Shown here: positions 1 to 11,631 of the stretch, piece after piece
Layout of the letters: every line of letters begins with the position of its first letter
Position numbering within the stretch: the first letter of the stretch is position 1
Assembly: GCA_012295275.1 (NCBI GenBank)
Contig: CM022670.1
Span: 26,013,244 to 26,077,243, forward strand
Source: Chrysomallon squamiferum
Lineage: Eukaryota; Mollusca; Gastropoda; Neomphalida; Peltospiridae
Length of the DNA: 64,000 nt
Direction: 5' to 3'
The notes under the pieces: generated by a model
Told to the model about the DNA's origin: nothing
What the model saw: the letters and a program-made list of their open reading frames with translations, nothing else
Database searches by the model: none
Translations under genes and position numbers: made by a program

Positions 1-796
1 CAAATACTCACCGATTCTCCTATTAAATACAGCCGTTTACCGAAGAAAGGCCAGTTTCCTTACTTGTGCCATATTTGATTCTTACGGATTATGGATTCTT
101 TGCGTGCCAGTATTGCATGAGCTTGTAAATATTTAAAACGTTCTTTTTATGGTTTCTAGGCAGTGCGTTTCTTTCAGAGTAGTAAGACTTAGCAACGGTA
201 TTCTTTTGAGCGAAACTGCGTTGCATAGATAAAGAGATAAAGCATTCGTCATTTGCTGTAGAAAAGATAAAAAGAAGTTAAGTGAACCGGATGAATCTAA
301 AATAAGAAAAAAAAAAAAAAAAAAAAAAAAAAGGGACAGCAGACAAGCAATACGAGGCTGTACTGATGATGTTATTTTAGAAGAAGATGTTAATTAATAG
401 CCTCTCAACACGGCAGTTCTATGAGTTAATACGGACAGGTCATGAATCGAATAAGCATACCGTGTCTGTACACGCTCATTTCTCAAATCAACCCACTATC
501 ACAAGGTTATGTGCCAAAGCCAGGCGTGTTTAGATTTTTAATTAATATCAGTATGTTTCAAATGTTGATATATCATAACTATTATTAATCTGTTTTGTCA
601 CCGAGAGTAGAGTAAAAATGGAATTTTACTTTCTCTTAATGTTTTAATAATTAAAATCAGGCACTTTATTTCACTCTGTCATTATTCTGTCAGCTGTAAA
701 TATTTGAGAAAAGAATTAAAAAAGATAAAAGAAAAGTAACCAACTGAATAGTTCAGTTAGCATGAGTTTAATATTCTACTATACTTCAAAGAGAAA

Positions 797-875
797 ACAA
801 ATATACATACACACATGCATGCATATATGTAGGTATATATACATACATACATACATAAATATATATACATACATA

Positions 876-915
<40 letters not shown>

Positions 916-920
916 AAACA
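797..920. repeat. ATAC/TA/CA microsatellite
   Basis: A run of ATAC tetramers, TA dinucleotides and a CA dinucleotide array. Open frames on both strands here (for example Tyr-Ile-His-Thr repeats) are by-products of the repeat and not genes. Confidence 0.9.
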
Positions 921-1763
921 AAATGCAGACACGCATACACTCATACATGCATACATACGTCCGAAAAACTGCCTGCAGAACGACTAGATATCCAAAAACA
1001 AAAAGCATCCATAATGACAAGAGAGAGAAGAGAGAAAAATAATAATAATAAATAATTTGAAAAAATGCCCACGAATGAACAAATACAGTTAAAGAATATT
1101 AGCCAAAAAACAACAACAAAAAAAAACTTTTACTCACGTTTTAGGTTGTAACAGTTTACTGAAACGATCGTTGTCGGGTAAGTAACAGTATCAGTAGTAG
1201 GATTAGCTTTTTACTACTGGTGGGAAATTCTCTACACCTACATTGTCAACACGCCATTCAATGAACTGGCTTTGACCGCGTTCATCTTTAAACACGATGT
1301 CGCTTAATTGAGACGTTTCATGAAGTTCGAGTATATAAAACCAGAAAAACGCAAAGATATCGTGGTTTGGAGCCCATCACTGTTGACAGACAGCTATTAA
1401 ATGTTATGAATACAGTCTGAAAGCGTGTGTATGTTACTCCCTGCAAGAACTATGCATATACGGAAATACTCATTTAAAATATATTAAGCGAAATGTTTGT
1501 TTTGATTCTTCTAAGGGGCTGTTTTAATCTGGTAAATGGTACAATTAAATATTATTTCTTTCTGCAATTTTTTTTTTTTTTTTTTTTTTTTTAATTACAG
1601 CACTGTTTTTGTACTTCTGTTCATGTTTTAAATAATATTATATATATTTTTTTTCTCGTTCATTTTAATTATTATTATTAAAGAAAGAAGAAATCGTTAA
1701 AAATCGAACATTCATTTAAAGAGAGAAAAAAAATGCATACTGAGCAATTATAACATGTTAATA

Positions 1764-1784
1764 TTATTGCTATTATTATTATTA

Positions 1785-1840
<56 letters not shown>

Positions 1841-2037
1841 TTTGGTATGCACAGTAAACTGTTTTTAGTACAGATGTAATTAGAATGTGACAAGAAACGA
1901 TTAGCTTGTGTTAGATTTCGTCTTTAAAAACAAAAATATAAATAAACAAAATTATCACACTCCTATCACTGTTTACGGTAAAAGCAAACTTATTTCTTGA
2001 CTGGCAAAATGAACAATTTTTAATTATTATTATTATT

Positions 2038-2076
<39 letters not shown>

Positions 2077-2115
2077 GCTGCTGTTGTTATTATTATGATT
2101 ATTATTATTGTTATC
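1764..2115. repeat. Two trinucleotide arrays (ATT)n and (GTT/ATT)n
   Basis: An ATT array lies at about 1764-1842 and a mixed ATT/GTT array at about 2022-2112. They encode only poly-Ile or poly-Thr frames on the minus strand, which I do not regard as genes. Confidence 0.9.
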
Positions 2116-4040
2116 TTTAAAAACGACAATCAGCAATAGGAATGATAGACCCAGTTCTTCACTGTTTTTTATTGGTTAAGATTCACATTGTTATGCTTTC
2201 TTAAAATAAAATATAGTTCAGTGTGCTTGAACTCTAGGCGTATCTCAATCTTTAAGGACAACATTTGTTTCTCGAGTATTGCGGAATAGCATCCGTGCCT
2301 AGATTTGAAACAACGTGTAAATACTTGAAGAGACTGACTTTACATCATCTGACTGGAGTTTTATTTTTCCTTACTTCTTACAGTTTTTGTAACTACTTTT
2401 CTTAATATATGTGTGCGTGCTTATGGGTTCGTGCTAATGTTTCTGTATGTGTGTTTGTATGTGATTCGTATGTGCGTCTCTGTGCGTGCTTGATCTATAT
2501 TAGGACACTAATGCTTTTTACTTTCGCCCCAAATAAATCTTAAATACGAAAGAGAGAATCGAACTCAAATGAAAACATTTTTTTTATATTTATTTATTTT
2601 AATTTTTTTTAGAAATAAATATTAAAGATCAAATTTCAAAACTTGTTCAAATAATCAGGAATAATTTCTGTCACATTTCTGAAACACAAGTTTGATTGTT
2701 CGGGGACACACGGTGAACATATCTAACAAGTCGAGAAAACACTTTAAATTCAGATCAAACAATCGCCTCGGTCTGGGACGAATCCACAATTCAACAAAAG
2801 CGTAGTTATGGTTGTCACAGCTTTAAGATCAAATAGCTTTTATTTATTTATTTATTTATTTAACTACTTATTTATTTTCTTAGAACACATAAATTTAAAA
2901 AAATATATATGAAATAACAAAAAAAACACCAAAATACATTGATTGGCCAGAACCAGATGTTAGATAAGGCTTAATGCGCTCACATCATCCCACAGAATCA
3001 ATAAACATCAACAGACCACGGTGATGAAATTACATACAACAGAAACAATATTTACCTCAGCTATCGTTTAAATCGTTCTGTGTGAAAAGACATTGCTAAT
3101 ATCGCAAATATGTGTTGTGTCTGATTCCTTTTATTAACAATAATGTGAAAATAAAACAGAACTTTTACCCTCCCATTAAGCAAATAGCTTTTTATTTTTG
3201 AACGTTAGCTTGAGCGTAATAATCTAAATGTTAATGTATATTTGTGTGTAAATCTTTGGCATAGTTTATCAGTGTTGCTGCAGGCGCGGTGTTTGCAGAT
3301 ACATTCCTTCAAGCGCAAAATTAGATGTCTTCAGCCGGAAAGAGAAATGAAATGTAATATTGTGTTTGTTTATCCAGTGTATCCACACCCAATAAAACAT
3401 CTAATTTCAAAGGCTGTTTCGGCTGTATTGATGCAATAAATTAATACTTTGTTAATTAATAATTATGTAATTCAGTAATAATAATAATAATAATAAGGAG
3501 AAGAAGAATATGATGATGATGATGAAGAAGATGAAGAAAAAGAAATAGAAAAAGTAATGAACAACAATAAAAATAATAAAATCACATTTTTCATTCCATC
3601 GATTGCTAATTTTTCTCTTTTTTGTTTCTCAGTTAAAAACTGCATTAAACGCACAAAACGAATTATGTTTGTTATTATTCTTATTATTAAATCGACTTAT
3701 TGTGGAGGAGGCACTTGTATTATAAGAGAAACAGAAAAACATATACACTTTTAATAAAAATTTCTACACAAACGACTAATTAAAATGAGAAATGCTGATA
3801 AATATAGCATTAAGATGATAAGGGCCTGTGTTGACAGAAAAGACAATCCTTGGAATTTTTCTTTTTATATAAGACGATCGCTGAGTAATAAAGAACAAGT
3901 TTAATGAAAAAGTCTGTTCAGGGAATGATAATGGGTTAATGATGATAACAAAGACATTCCGAGAATGATAACAGATAGTGACAGTGACAGTCTTGGAAAT
4001 AATAAAGGACGGGTATGATAGGAAGAACATGTCTGTAAAC

Positions 4041-4338
4041 GATAAAGAGAAGTTATAAGAAATCTTAGAATGTTGATGTTACAGTTATGAATGTGTAATT
4101 ACGACAGCAAAAAATAAAACCAATGCTAACAATGACAAACTGAAAAATGATAAAGAGAAGTTATAACAAATCTTAGAATGTTGATGTTACAGTTATAAAT
4201 GTGTAATTACCATAGCAAACAATAAAAGCAATGTTAACAATTACAAATTGAAAATGATAAAAGATAATTATAATAAATTTAAGAATGCTAATGTTACAGT
4301 TATTAATGTATAATTTCTCCAGTCAACAATAAAAGAAA
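4041..4338. repeat. Minisatellite, about 108 bp unit, nearly three copies
   Basis: The unit beginning GATAAAGAGAAGTTATAA starts at 4041, recurs at 4149, and recurs in diverged form at 4256. Copies share the block AGAATGTTGATGTTACAGTT. The period is 107-108 bp and the third copy is the most diverged and shorter. Confidence 0.85.
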
Positions 4339-4892
4339 GATCTCATCAGGAAATCAATACTTTTATAGATCTTGTATTACTCTGGGATTGCTCTCTATTT
4401 GCCCATAAAAAAACAACAATAAAATTTCAAATACGAATTTCGCATAATAAGAAGAAATGAATGGTCGAAATAAGAGATAAAAAGTAATAGTCTAAATCAA
4501 AGAGTGGCATATATAACGTTGTGAAGGTTTAATACAGTCATATATATAAAATCATATATATATTATTTAAAAATATAATGTTTAATTCTTTGTAAGTATC
4601 CTGACTTTTAAATTATATAATAACGTTTAAAATAAACTGCAATAATATTACCAACAACAGCAGTAAAAATCATTTGAATGGGCAGTTAAAAAAAAAAAAA
4701 AAAAAAGAAGAAATTACTTACCAGAAATATCTTGATTATGAAATTCAGTTATAAACGATTTCATAAGCTGTCTTTGTAAACTTCAACAGCAAAGACAGCA
4801 ACAATCATCATAAATGAAAATATTATTCCTTTCATTAAATAGGAATAACTATTTTTATTTATTATTTATTTTCTCGGATTCTTTCAGTAAAC

Positions 4893-4930
<38 letters not shown>

Positions 4931-4939
4931 ATGGTAACT

Positions 4940-5300
4940 ATTTAAAACGTCCGTAATTATTTCTATTTTTCATAAGCGACCGCGATTACTGAAACTTTTC
5001 AAAACTTTCCCAGTTATTAGATATCTTCAAATCGTCCGTAATTATCAAAACTCCGGAAAACGTCCGTAATTATTAGAATTCTAGGAAACGTCTGTATTTA
5101 TTAGATCTCTTCAAACCGTCCGTAATTATTAGAACTCTAGGAAACGTCCGTAATTATTAGAACTCTAGGAAACGTCCGTAATTATTAGATCTCTTCAAAT
5201 CGTCCGCAGTTAGCAGAACTCTGGTAAAAGTCCGTAATTTTCAAAACTCATCTAAACGTTCGTAATTATCTCAATCGTTCAAAATGTTCATAATCCAAAA
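4940..5300. repeat. Degenerate minisatellite, about 28 bp unit
   Basis: The core CGTCCGTAATTATTAGAACT occurs repeatedly, most regularly between 5025 and 5260, with variants such as CGTCCGTAATTATCAAAACT. Similarity fades at both ends. No coding or RNA function is apparent. Confidence 0.8.
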
Positions 5301-6470
5301 CATCAGTAAATATTATCTGAACAGTTCAAAACTTCCGAAACGATCTGAAATTAATATAAGCGATTAAAGAATGTAAATCTCAATGGATCAGATGATTTTT
5401 TTTTTTTTTTTTTTTTTTGTTGTTGTTGTTGTTATTTGTTTGTTGGTGGAATTTGTTCCTGAGTACCTAGATTTTCTAACAGATATTACAGTGAGGTAGA
5501 CTTTACGATACTTAGGCTGTCTGAAGAAGACAGACAAAAACAGTGTGCAGAGACCTTTGAGTAGAAACTGTAAATGCCAGCGTCAGACAGAAAGCTGTTA
5601 GTCAACAAGTTAAAATGCTGTGTGTTAGAGAGTGTTTGCTTTCTAATCTAGACAGTCGCTGAAATCTCCGCTCGGATACGAGGCACTGAGACGCTCAAAT
5701 GCTGGGTCATGCTGATGTGACCCACATGCCTGGCCTTTCGAAGACTCCACCCAGAAATGGATATTAGCTCACCGCTGTAGTTAGCGGTTTTTTTTTTCTT
5801 TCTTTTAAAAATGATCATCTTTGGTGTCCTGACTCGTATAAACATCCTTAACAACATTAATTTTATTCGCCAGTAATAACCATTTGCATATAATTTTGTA
5901 GTTGTAGAGGTAGTAATCGTAGTAGGGTAGCAGCAGCAGCAGCAGTAATAGTAACGGTAGGAGTAATAATTGCAGAAGCAACAAGAACAACAGCAGTAAT
6001 AATAATAATACAGTAGAAATAAATTTATAAATATATATTTTTTGGATATTTTGCTTTCATATTTTTGATAGTTTATTTCTTTTCAGATACAGTTATTCAT
6101 ATTTCGTTCAGTGAAAATAGCACATTAATTACATTATTATTTGTTATTAAATTGCTATTATAGTGTCTGTCTAGTTGCAAACGGAAAACCAGCTGTTGTC
6201 GTTAGATTGATTTTCCTTCCGTTTCGAGCTAACAGTTCTAGAGACAGGAAAACACACGAGTAACGCTGTGGGTATCACCCATTACCAGAACGGAAACTGT
6301 CTTAATTCGAGTGTAGCGAAGATTCGATCCAGTAAACGCCCATTTACCGGGGAATAAAAAAATCAAAAGTATCAAAATAAAAATGAATATGTTAGTTAAT
6401 ATTTATGACAACGTAGCTTCTAATCACTTACTGCTTTCTGATCATGTATGGAAGTATGATAATCAACAAC

Positions 6471-6484
6471 TTAATAATAATAAT

Positions 6485-6562
<78 letters not shown>

Positions 6563-6571
6563 GTAATAATG
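6471..6571. repeat. (AAT)n microsatellite
   Basis: An AAT trinucleotide array with few interruptions. The poly-Asn frame on the plus strand and the poly-Tyr/poly-Ile frame on the minus strand are artefacts of the repeat. Confidence 0.9.
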
Positions 6572-8078
6572 TTGAAGGCTATGTTCGTGAAAACGACAAA
6601 CAGTGAACTTCATTCAATACAACAGTAAAAATAGAAATAATATAATATTATACGAACGTACCTCCTAATAAAAAATTCTTTCTATTCACATTTCACATAG
6701 AACACTAAACCACGCAAACACCAATCAACAGACAAAAAGCGCACAGTTTTTGTTGACACTTCATTCCACAGGTATTAAAAATTAAACTAAAACAATAATC
6801 AATATTTATGGTACGTTACTTTCTGATCAGGTGTCTCTCCCTATTCGCTTGTGACGTGAGATACAATCAACTTATCATACACATCGAGTCGAAATTTGAA
6901 AGCTTCTATCTCAAAGCTAAAATCAACAGAAGTGTTTTGTAATACAATAAAAACAAAAATAAAGCAATGTAACATATATATATACCTTTCTAGTAATTAG
7001 TTATGCTTTTTGTTAAAATCATTATTGCAGTACGGGTTACAAAAATCTTGCTGGTAAGTATTGATAATGTGCTCATATCAAAGATTCGATCTTCTGTCTG
7101 TTGATTAAGATTCATGATTTAGTTTTTGCAAAGGAAAATGAAAGTAAAATAAATAAAGTAAACAAAACAAGTAAACAAATAAATAAATAAATAATTGACA
7201 AAGAGTGCACGACAAACTTACATGCTAAGCAGATTCGGCTCTCCATTCACTTATCACAATGCAAGTTACGACAGGATGTTGCACAGGAAACATCAGCATT
7301 GTCTGTCGTTTTTATTCGCATATTCCAATTAGAATCCATTACACGATTAGAAAAAGCTGTACAAACACTTAGTACACTGAGCTACCAGCTTGTTTTTTTT
7401 TTTAATATATAATTAATCTGTATGAAAAAAAAATAAACTCCAATTTATTGTTAGCTGCATCAGGTGTAAAATATCCATCGATTTTTCTGTTTTGTTGATG
7501 ACGTTCTGGTTGTTTTCAGAAGAAGTTTCTGTCGGTTTTAGATGACGTATCTTTGTTCTGTGAATAACATCACAGTGGAGGAATGTGGTTGAATCAATAG
7601 TGAACAATTAATAACATATCGATCAGAATCATTACACGCGACAGTCGTGTGTAGAGTTAACCTGTGTGTAATGTTAAACCACTCTGCTTCACTGTATTAC
7701 CTCTTACATATCTCCATTACAGTATTTTAAATTTAATTATTTTTTTTTAAATTTCTTTTTATTGTTAATGATTTACCGTACTGTTTTCTCCTAACACTTA
7801 AGGATAATAATATAGCCTAACGTTAATTACGTGAAAATTACGTGTGTCTTGTGTTGGTCACTAGATGTGTGTGTGTGTGACTGGTCGCATGACTCAGATC
7901 GGTCACTCACTGAGATGATTCACCGTTCCAGTCAGAGCCTCACGACTCGTTTGTCAAATCCTGCAGCACGTGTTTTCTACCTTTGGAAAGTGCTTATAAA
8001 AACATGCACTCTGGCTAACTTATGAACGAAGTTGTTGGGATAATGACAGCGGTATCTTTCCTTTTATCATCACTATGA

Positions 8079-8085
8079 TACATAC

Positions 8086-8118
<33 letters not shown>

Positions 8119-8155
8119 CACACACATACACATACATATACATACATACATACAC

Positions 8156-8213
<58 letters not shown>

Positions 8214-8280
8214 TTATATATAGAGAGATATATAGATATAGACACATATACAAATACATATACACACACATACACATAAC
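8079..8280. repeat. ATAC/TA/CA compound microsatellite
   Basis: ATAC tetramers, a TA run, a CA array at about 8163-8202, and further TA and ATAC units. This produces long overlapping open frames rich in Cys, Val, Tyr and His in several phases, none of which is a gene. Confidence 0.9.
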
Positions 8281-8559
8281 TCAACACACATGGATATGTT
8301 TTACTCAATAATTTACTTGTTTTTACATACTGCATAACACTTAGTAACATGTCTAGATCTGGTATTGCGCGAAATTATGAAATATATTGTTCTTTCAGTT
8401 TTATTTTTGTCGTCTCTAATTATTGCTCTCTGCTTCTGTTTTCTTCTTACTTCTGTTCAGAAGTATTCTCTTTTCACATAGTCTCAACATAAATTATAAC
8501 ACAACATTTTAGTAAATTAAATTAATGCCAGAGGATTTAACTAACGATATGCTTTTATT

Positions 8560-8925
8560 TACACAGGTTGCCATGGATACAAGCATAGTGAGCTTCGGGC
8601 ATGCGCTACTTACAGCGGGGCGCAGTGGGGGGCGAAGGGGTGATGGCCCCTGCCATCCAAATGGGGAGGTCATCAATCAGAGAAAAGAACTAAATGACTT
8701 TGGTTGATTTATAATTAAGTCGAATGAAGTGTTTATTTTATGGTTTCATCTGTGTTTACATAGTCAAAATATCTTCCTTTGTCATAATGTTTCTCCGTTC
8801 TAGGCCTTATACTTGCGTCTTTGGGTCATACAATCAAGGAGTTGGCCCCGGGCATCACCAGACCTCTGTAAACTACTGGCTACCTACCATCAGACATAAC
8901 ATGCCTATGCAGAGGGGGTTGTACC
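8560..8925 (+). mobile_element. Dispersed GC-rich repeat, copy 1 (SINE/MITE-like)
   Basis: About 300 bp of this segment aligns by eye with 26045-26315. Shared blocks are a GGGGCGAAGGGG-like head, CCATCCAAATGGGG, a middle part containing GTGTTTATTTT and TCAAAATATCTTCCTTT, and a tail with GGGCATCACCAGACC. Both copies lie on the same strand and stand out by GC content from the AT-rich surroundings. No open frame is conserved between the copies, so this is probably a non-autonomous element. The family is not identified, and the right boundary beyond about 8870 is uncertain. Confidence 0.7.
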
Positions 8926-10356
8926 AACAATACTCGGTATATATTTCAATAAAACTATATTGCTTTAGAAAAAAACAACATTTTTGCTATCCTACAAAAT
9001 GTATTTCGTTATTAATATGCTATATATATTTCAATAAAGCTATGTTGCATTAAGGAAAAAAAGAAATAAAATAAAAAGAAGAAGAAAAAGGTATCTTGCT
9101 ATCAAACAAAATTTCCTTTGTTATTAAGAATATTCATTAGTATTCTGTAACTGGGTTCATCTCCTTATTACTATGTTATAGACTTCGTATCTTTATATTT
9201 ATTTATATTGTTAACGTTAATTATGTTTGATAAAAGGTCAAAATGTACCTAACGATTTCTCTTGATCTGTAGTATTATTTTTAATATAGATCAAACGAAA
9301 TAACTGAACACTTTTATTTATTTATTCTTTCATTTATTTTTATTATTTATTTATTTATATATTTATATATTTAATTATTTATTGTTTGTTTGTTTGTTTG
9401 TTTGTTCCTTGATGGCTTTCTAGTAGATTAGTTTTGTTTGTATTTTTGTTTTACTTGTGATATTAATTCGAAACTGATTTAAAATTTTCTTTCTCTATCC
9501 ATTCACAAACACGTGCAAAAAAGAAAATAAAGAAATAATAAAAACAAAATAATTGAAGAAAATTCAGTTAGAAAAACCATTTAAATTCAGATCTTTAGAA
9601 ATGAAAAGCAATGAGACAGTAGTAGTCCATTATTTCATTTTTCTAAAAATAATTTCTATCTATTTTTATTTCTTTTATTTTCACCGACCAGTCGCTCATT
9701 ACAAAGAAATCTGAGAACTGTAGAATCCTTATTAGTTCGGCGTGTTGACACAGACGACAACTGTACGAAGTCGACAATTACGTTTCTTTCTGCGCGTGAT
9801 GACAAAATAAGTTGTTCGGTGTTGTCGAGATGTGTGTGATTTCGTGTACTTTTCATTATAATTACCGTAATATCAAAACAGCAGGTCACGTCGTCTGACA
9901 GCAGAACCACTGAGCAGGCAAGTTCTTCATTCGACTGTCACAAGATCAAGGATAAACTTTACCAGTAGTAACAACTGTAGACGTCCGTGTAGCGTAACAG
10001 TTTAATCAAGAAGAAGAAATTAGAACAGAGAAGAAAGATTCTTAACAAAGAAACGGGTTTGTCTTTCTAATTATAAGAAACAGAAGGTGGAAAAGTGTTT
10101 CTGCTGACGTTTTGTTTTATTTTAAATAAAATAAACATTTTGATGTGAAGGCGATCAGACCACGTGTAAAAATACTTCCTGCTCACAAGATTAGAAATTA
10201 GCAATATAAATGCTGTCATTTTGAAATAACGAAAAAGACATAACAACAAAAGGAAAACAGATTCTTTTTTCTAAACATAATATACAGTTAACTGTGGCTG
10301 GGAACGAAGTAATACTCCATTTAAATAAATATTTTAAAAATTAAAAGTTTGCGTAC

Positions 10357-11481
10357 ATGCAAAAATCTATGTTCTGCGTTCCAGCCTTCAAGTTCTGTAC
10401 GGATCTTTGTTGTGAAGAGGACATTTTCACCAGCTTTATGTTAAACCTGTCTGTTTCATGGACTGGTGAAGATTACCCGGAGCCACTAAAGACCGTGTAT
10501 ATCATTACAGGTTTGCTGTACTTGTTTCTCGGTGTTTCTGGCAATGGGTTGATAATAGTCAGCATCCTGACAGTGAAACAACACAGAAGCTGCAGTAACG
10601 CCTTCATTATCAACTTGGCTGCTTCGGACATTCTGTTAGCAGGATACATTCTCCCCATTACTCTGGTGGACCTGTTGCAGGCGACGTATCCGGTCCGTAA
10701 CCTCTGTGTATTTAACGGCGCTCTGTATCGTGTGTTAAGTTTTGTGTCAGTTGTTGGGAAAACTTTAGTCGCCGTTAGTCGGTTCTTCCAGATATGTCGG
10801 TCCGACGCTTACCGCAGATTCTTCAAGAAGCGAAAAGTTATCCTCATCTGTGTGAGTCTGTGGACTGCAGCGGGGGCTTCTGTGTGGTTTTCTCGTGGGA
10901 TAGGGGCGATAGAGTTTGCCTACGACCCTAAAATTCATATATGTCGGGTGATATTCACCGACCTGACCCGAGCCAACAGCGTGTATTTCTCTTTCATCGC
11001 TTTGTGTATTGGTATTGCCCTGTTCTGTTACGCGAAAGTCTACAAAAAGGTGAAGACGTCTGTTGATGTTTTTGCTACAGCGTACCCACAGTTATCTTCA
11101 CGTGGCTTTTGTCGAAATGCTCTGGACAGTGTGCGGACTAACTGTATAATATTCATAGTGCACGTCCTCTGTATAACACCGGACATCTCTCTCTCCAACT
11201 TCGCTGTTCAGAACGTCGTCGTCCGCGGAATAGCTGCCAATTTACGTTTCGCTGGAACTGTAACTAGTTTCGTAATGTATGGTGCCTTGAACAAATCAAT
11301 CTCCAAGACTTATAAAGATATGCTGTGCCGCTTTAAGTGTGTTTGTTTGAAGGAACCGATTGTATTTTCTGTTGGTAGAAGATATGCTGAATCGACAAAT
11401 AACAGGCCGGAAGCCATATTCCATATTGCTGGTTCACTGAACAGTCGACATCGAAATGATATAGAGAGCAGCATGATTTAG
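10357..11481 (+). CDS. Rhodopsin-family GPCR, distantly melatonin-receptor-like, atypical
   Basis: A single-exon 374-residue seven-helix receptor. Visible landmarks are N63 (1.50), D91 (2.50), C117 (3.25) pairing with C196 in loop 2, W169 (4.50), and P275 (6.50). After helix 3 comes the run ICRSDAYRRFF, and helix 7 ends in YGALNKS, both reminiscent of melatonin-type receptors (ICHS..Y and YGLLN). Canonical switch residues are altered: DRY reads SRF (141-143), W6.48 is Ile (273), and NPxxY reads SFVMY (304-308). The start at 10357 is the first in-frame ATG; Met28 (10438), followed by the sequon NLS, is an alternative. An AATAAA lies at 11875. The ligand is unknown. Class A membership is secure; the melatonin-like label is tentative. 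Confidence 0.85.
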   Translation: MQKSMFCVPAFKFCTDLCCEEDIFTSFMLNLSVSWTGEDYPEPLKTVYIITGLLYLFLGVSGNGLIIVSILTVKQHRSCSNAFIINLAASDILLAGYILPITLVDLLQATYPVRNLCVFNGALYRVLSFVSVVGKTLVAVSRFFQICRSDAYRRFFKKRKVILICVSLWTAAGASVWFSRGIGAIEFAYDPKIHICRVIFTDLTRANSVYFSFIALCIGIALFCYAKVYKKVKTSVDVFATAYPQLSSRGFCRNALDSVRTNCIIFIVHVLCITPDISLSNFAVQNVVVRGIAANLRFAGTVTSFVMYGALNKSISKTYKDMLCRFKCVCLKEPIVFSVGRRYAESTNNRPEAIFHIAGSLNSRHRNDIESSMI

Positions 11482-11591
11482 AACTGACAGTGTTATATCG
11501 AAGACATGGAGCTTAATTCTTTTTCTGATATTTAATCTGTTTGTATTTCTTCACGTCTCTTTTTTATTTTATTTATTTATTTATTTATTTA

Positions 11592-11631
<40 letters not shown>

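Larger units (their letters stand above)
1..10356. other. Gene-poor repeat-rich intergenic region
   Basis: I found no convincing gene here. The open frames present are short and mostly follow simple repeats (TA/CA, ATT) or carry no recognisable motif. The region holds homopolymers near 309-332, 1568-1592 and 4894-4926, several microsatellites and minisatellites listed separately, and one dispersed repeat copy at 8560-8925. A TATATAAAA-like box near 1331-1339 is a possible plus-strand core promoter, but no coding exon could be tied to it. The less AT-rich patch at 9690-9990 could be untranslated sequence of the receptor gene that follows; that is inference only. Confidence 0.6.

Noticed and set aside
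6290-6360. GATTCGATCC resembling a tRNA B box (possible SINE or tRNA)
   Set aside because: No matching A box or cloverleaf could be formed around it.
8015-8350. Long overlapping open frames rich in Cys/Val/Tyr on both strands
   Set aside because: They follow the CA/TA/ATAC microsatellite in several phases; no unique sequence or homology.
9656-9910. 84-codon minus-strand frame upstream of the first GPCR
   Set aside because: No family recognised and no clear start context; more likely untranslated or intergenic DNA.
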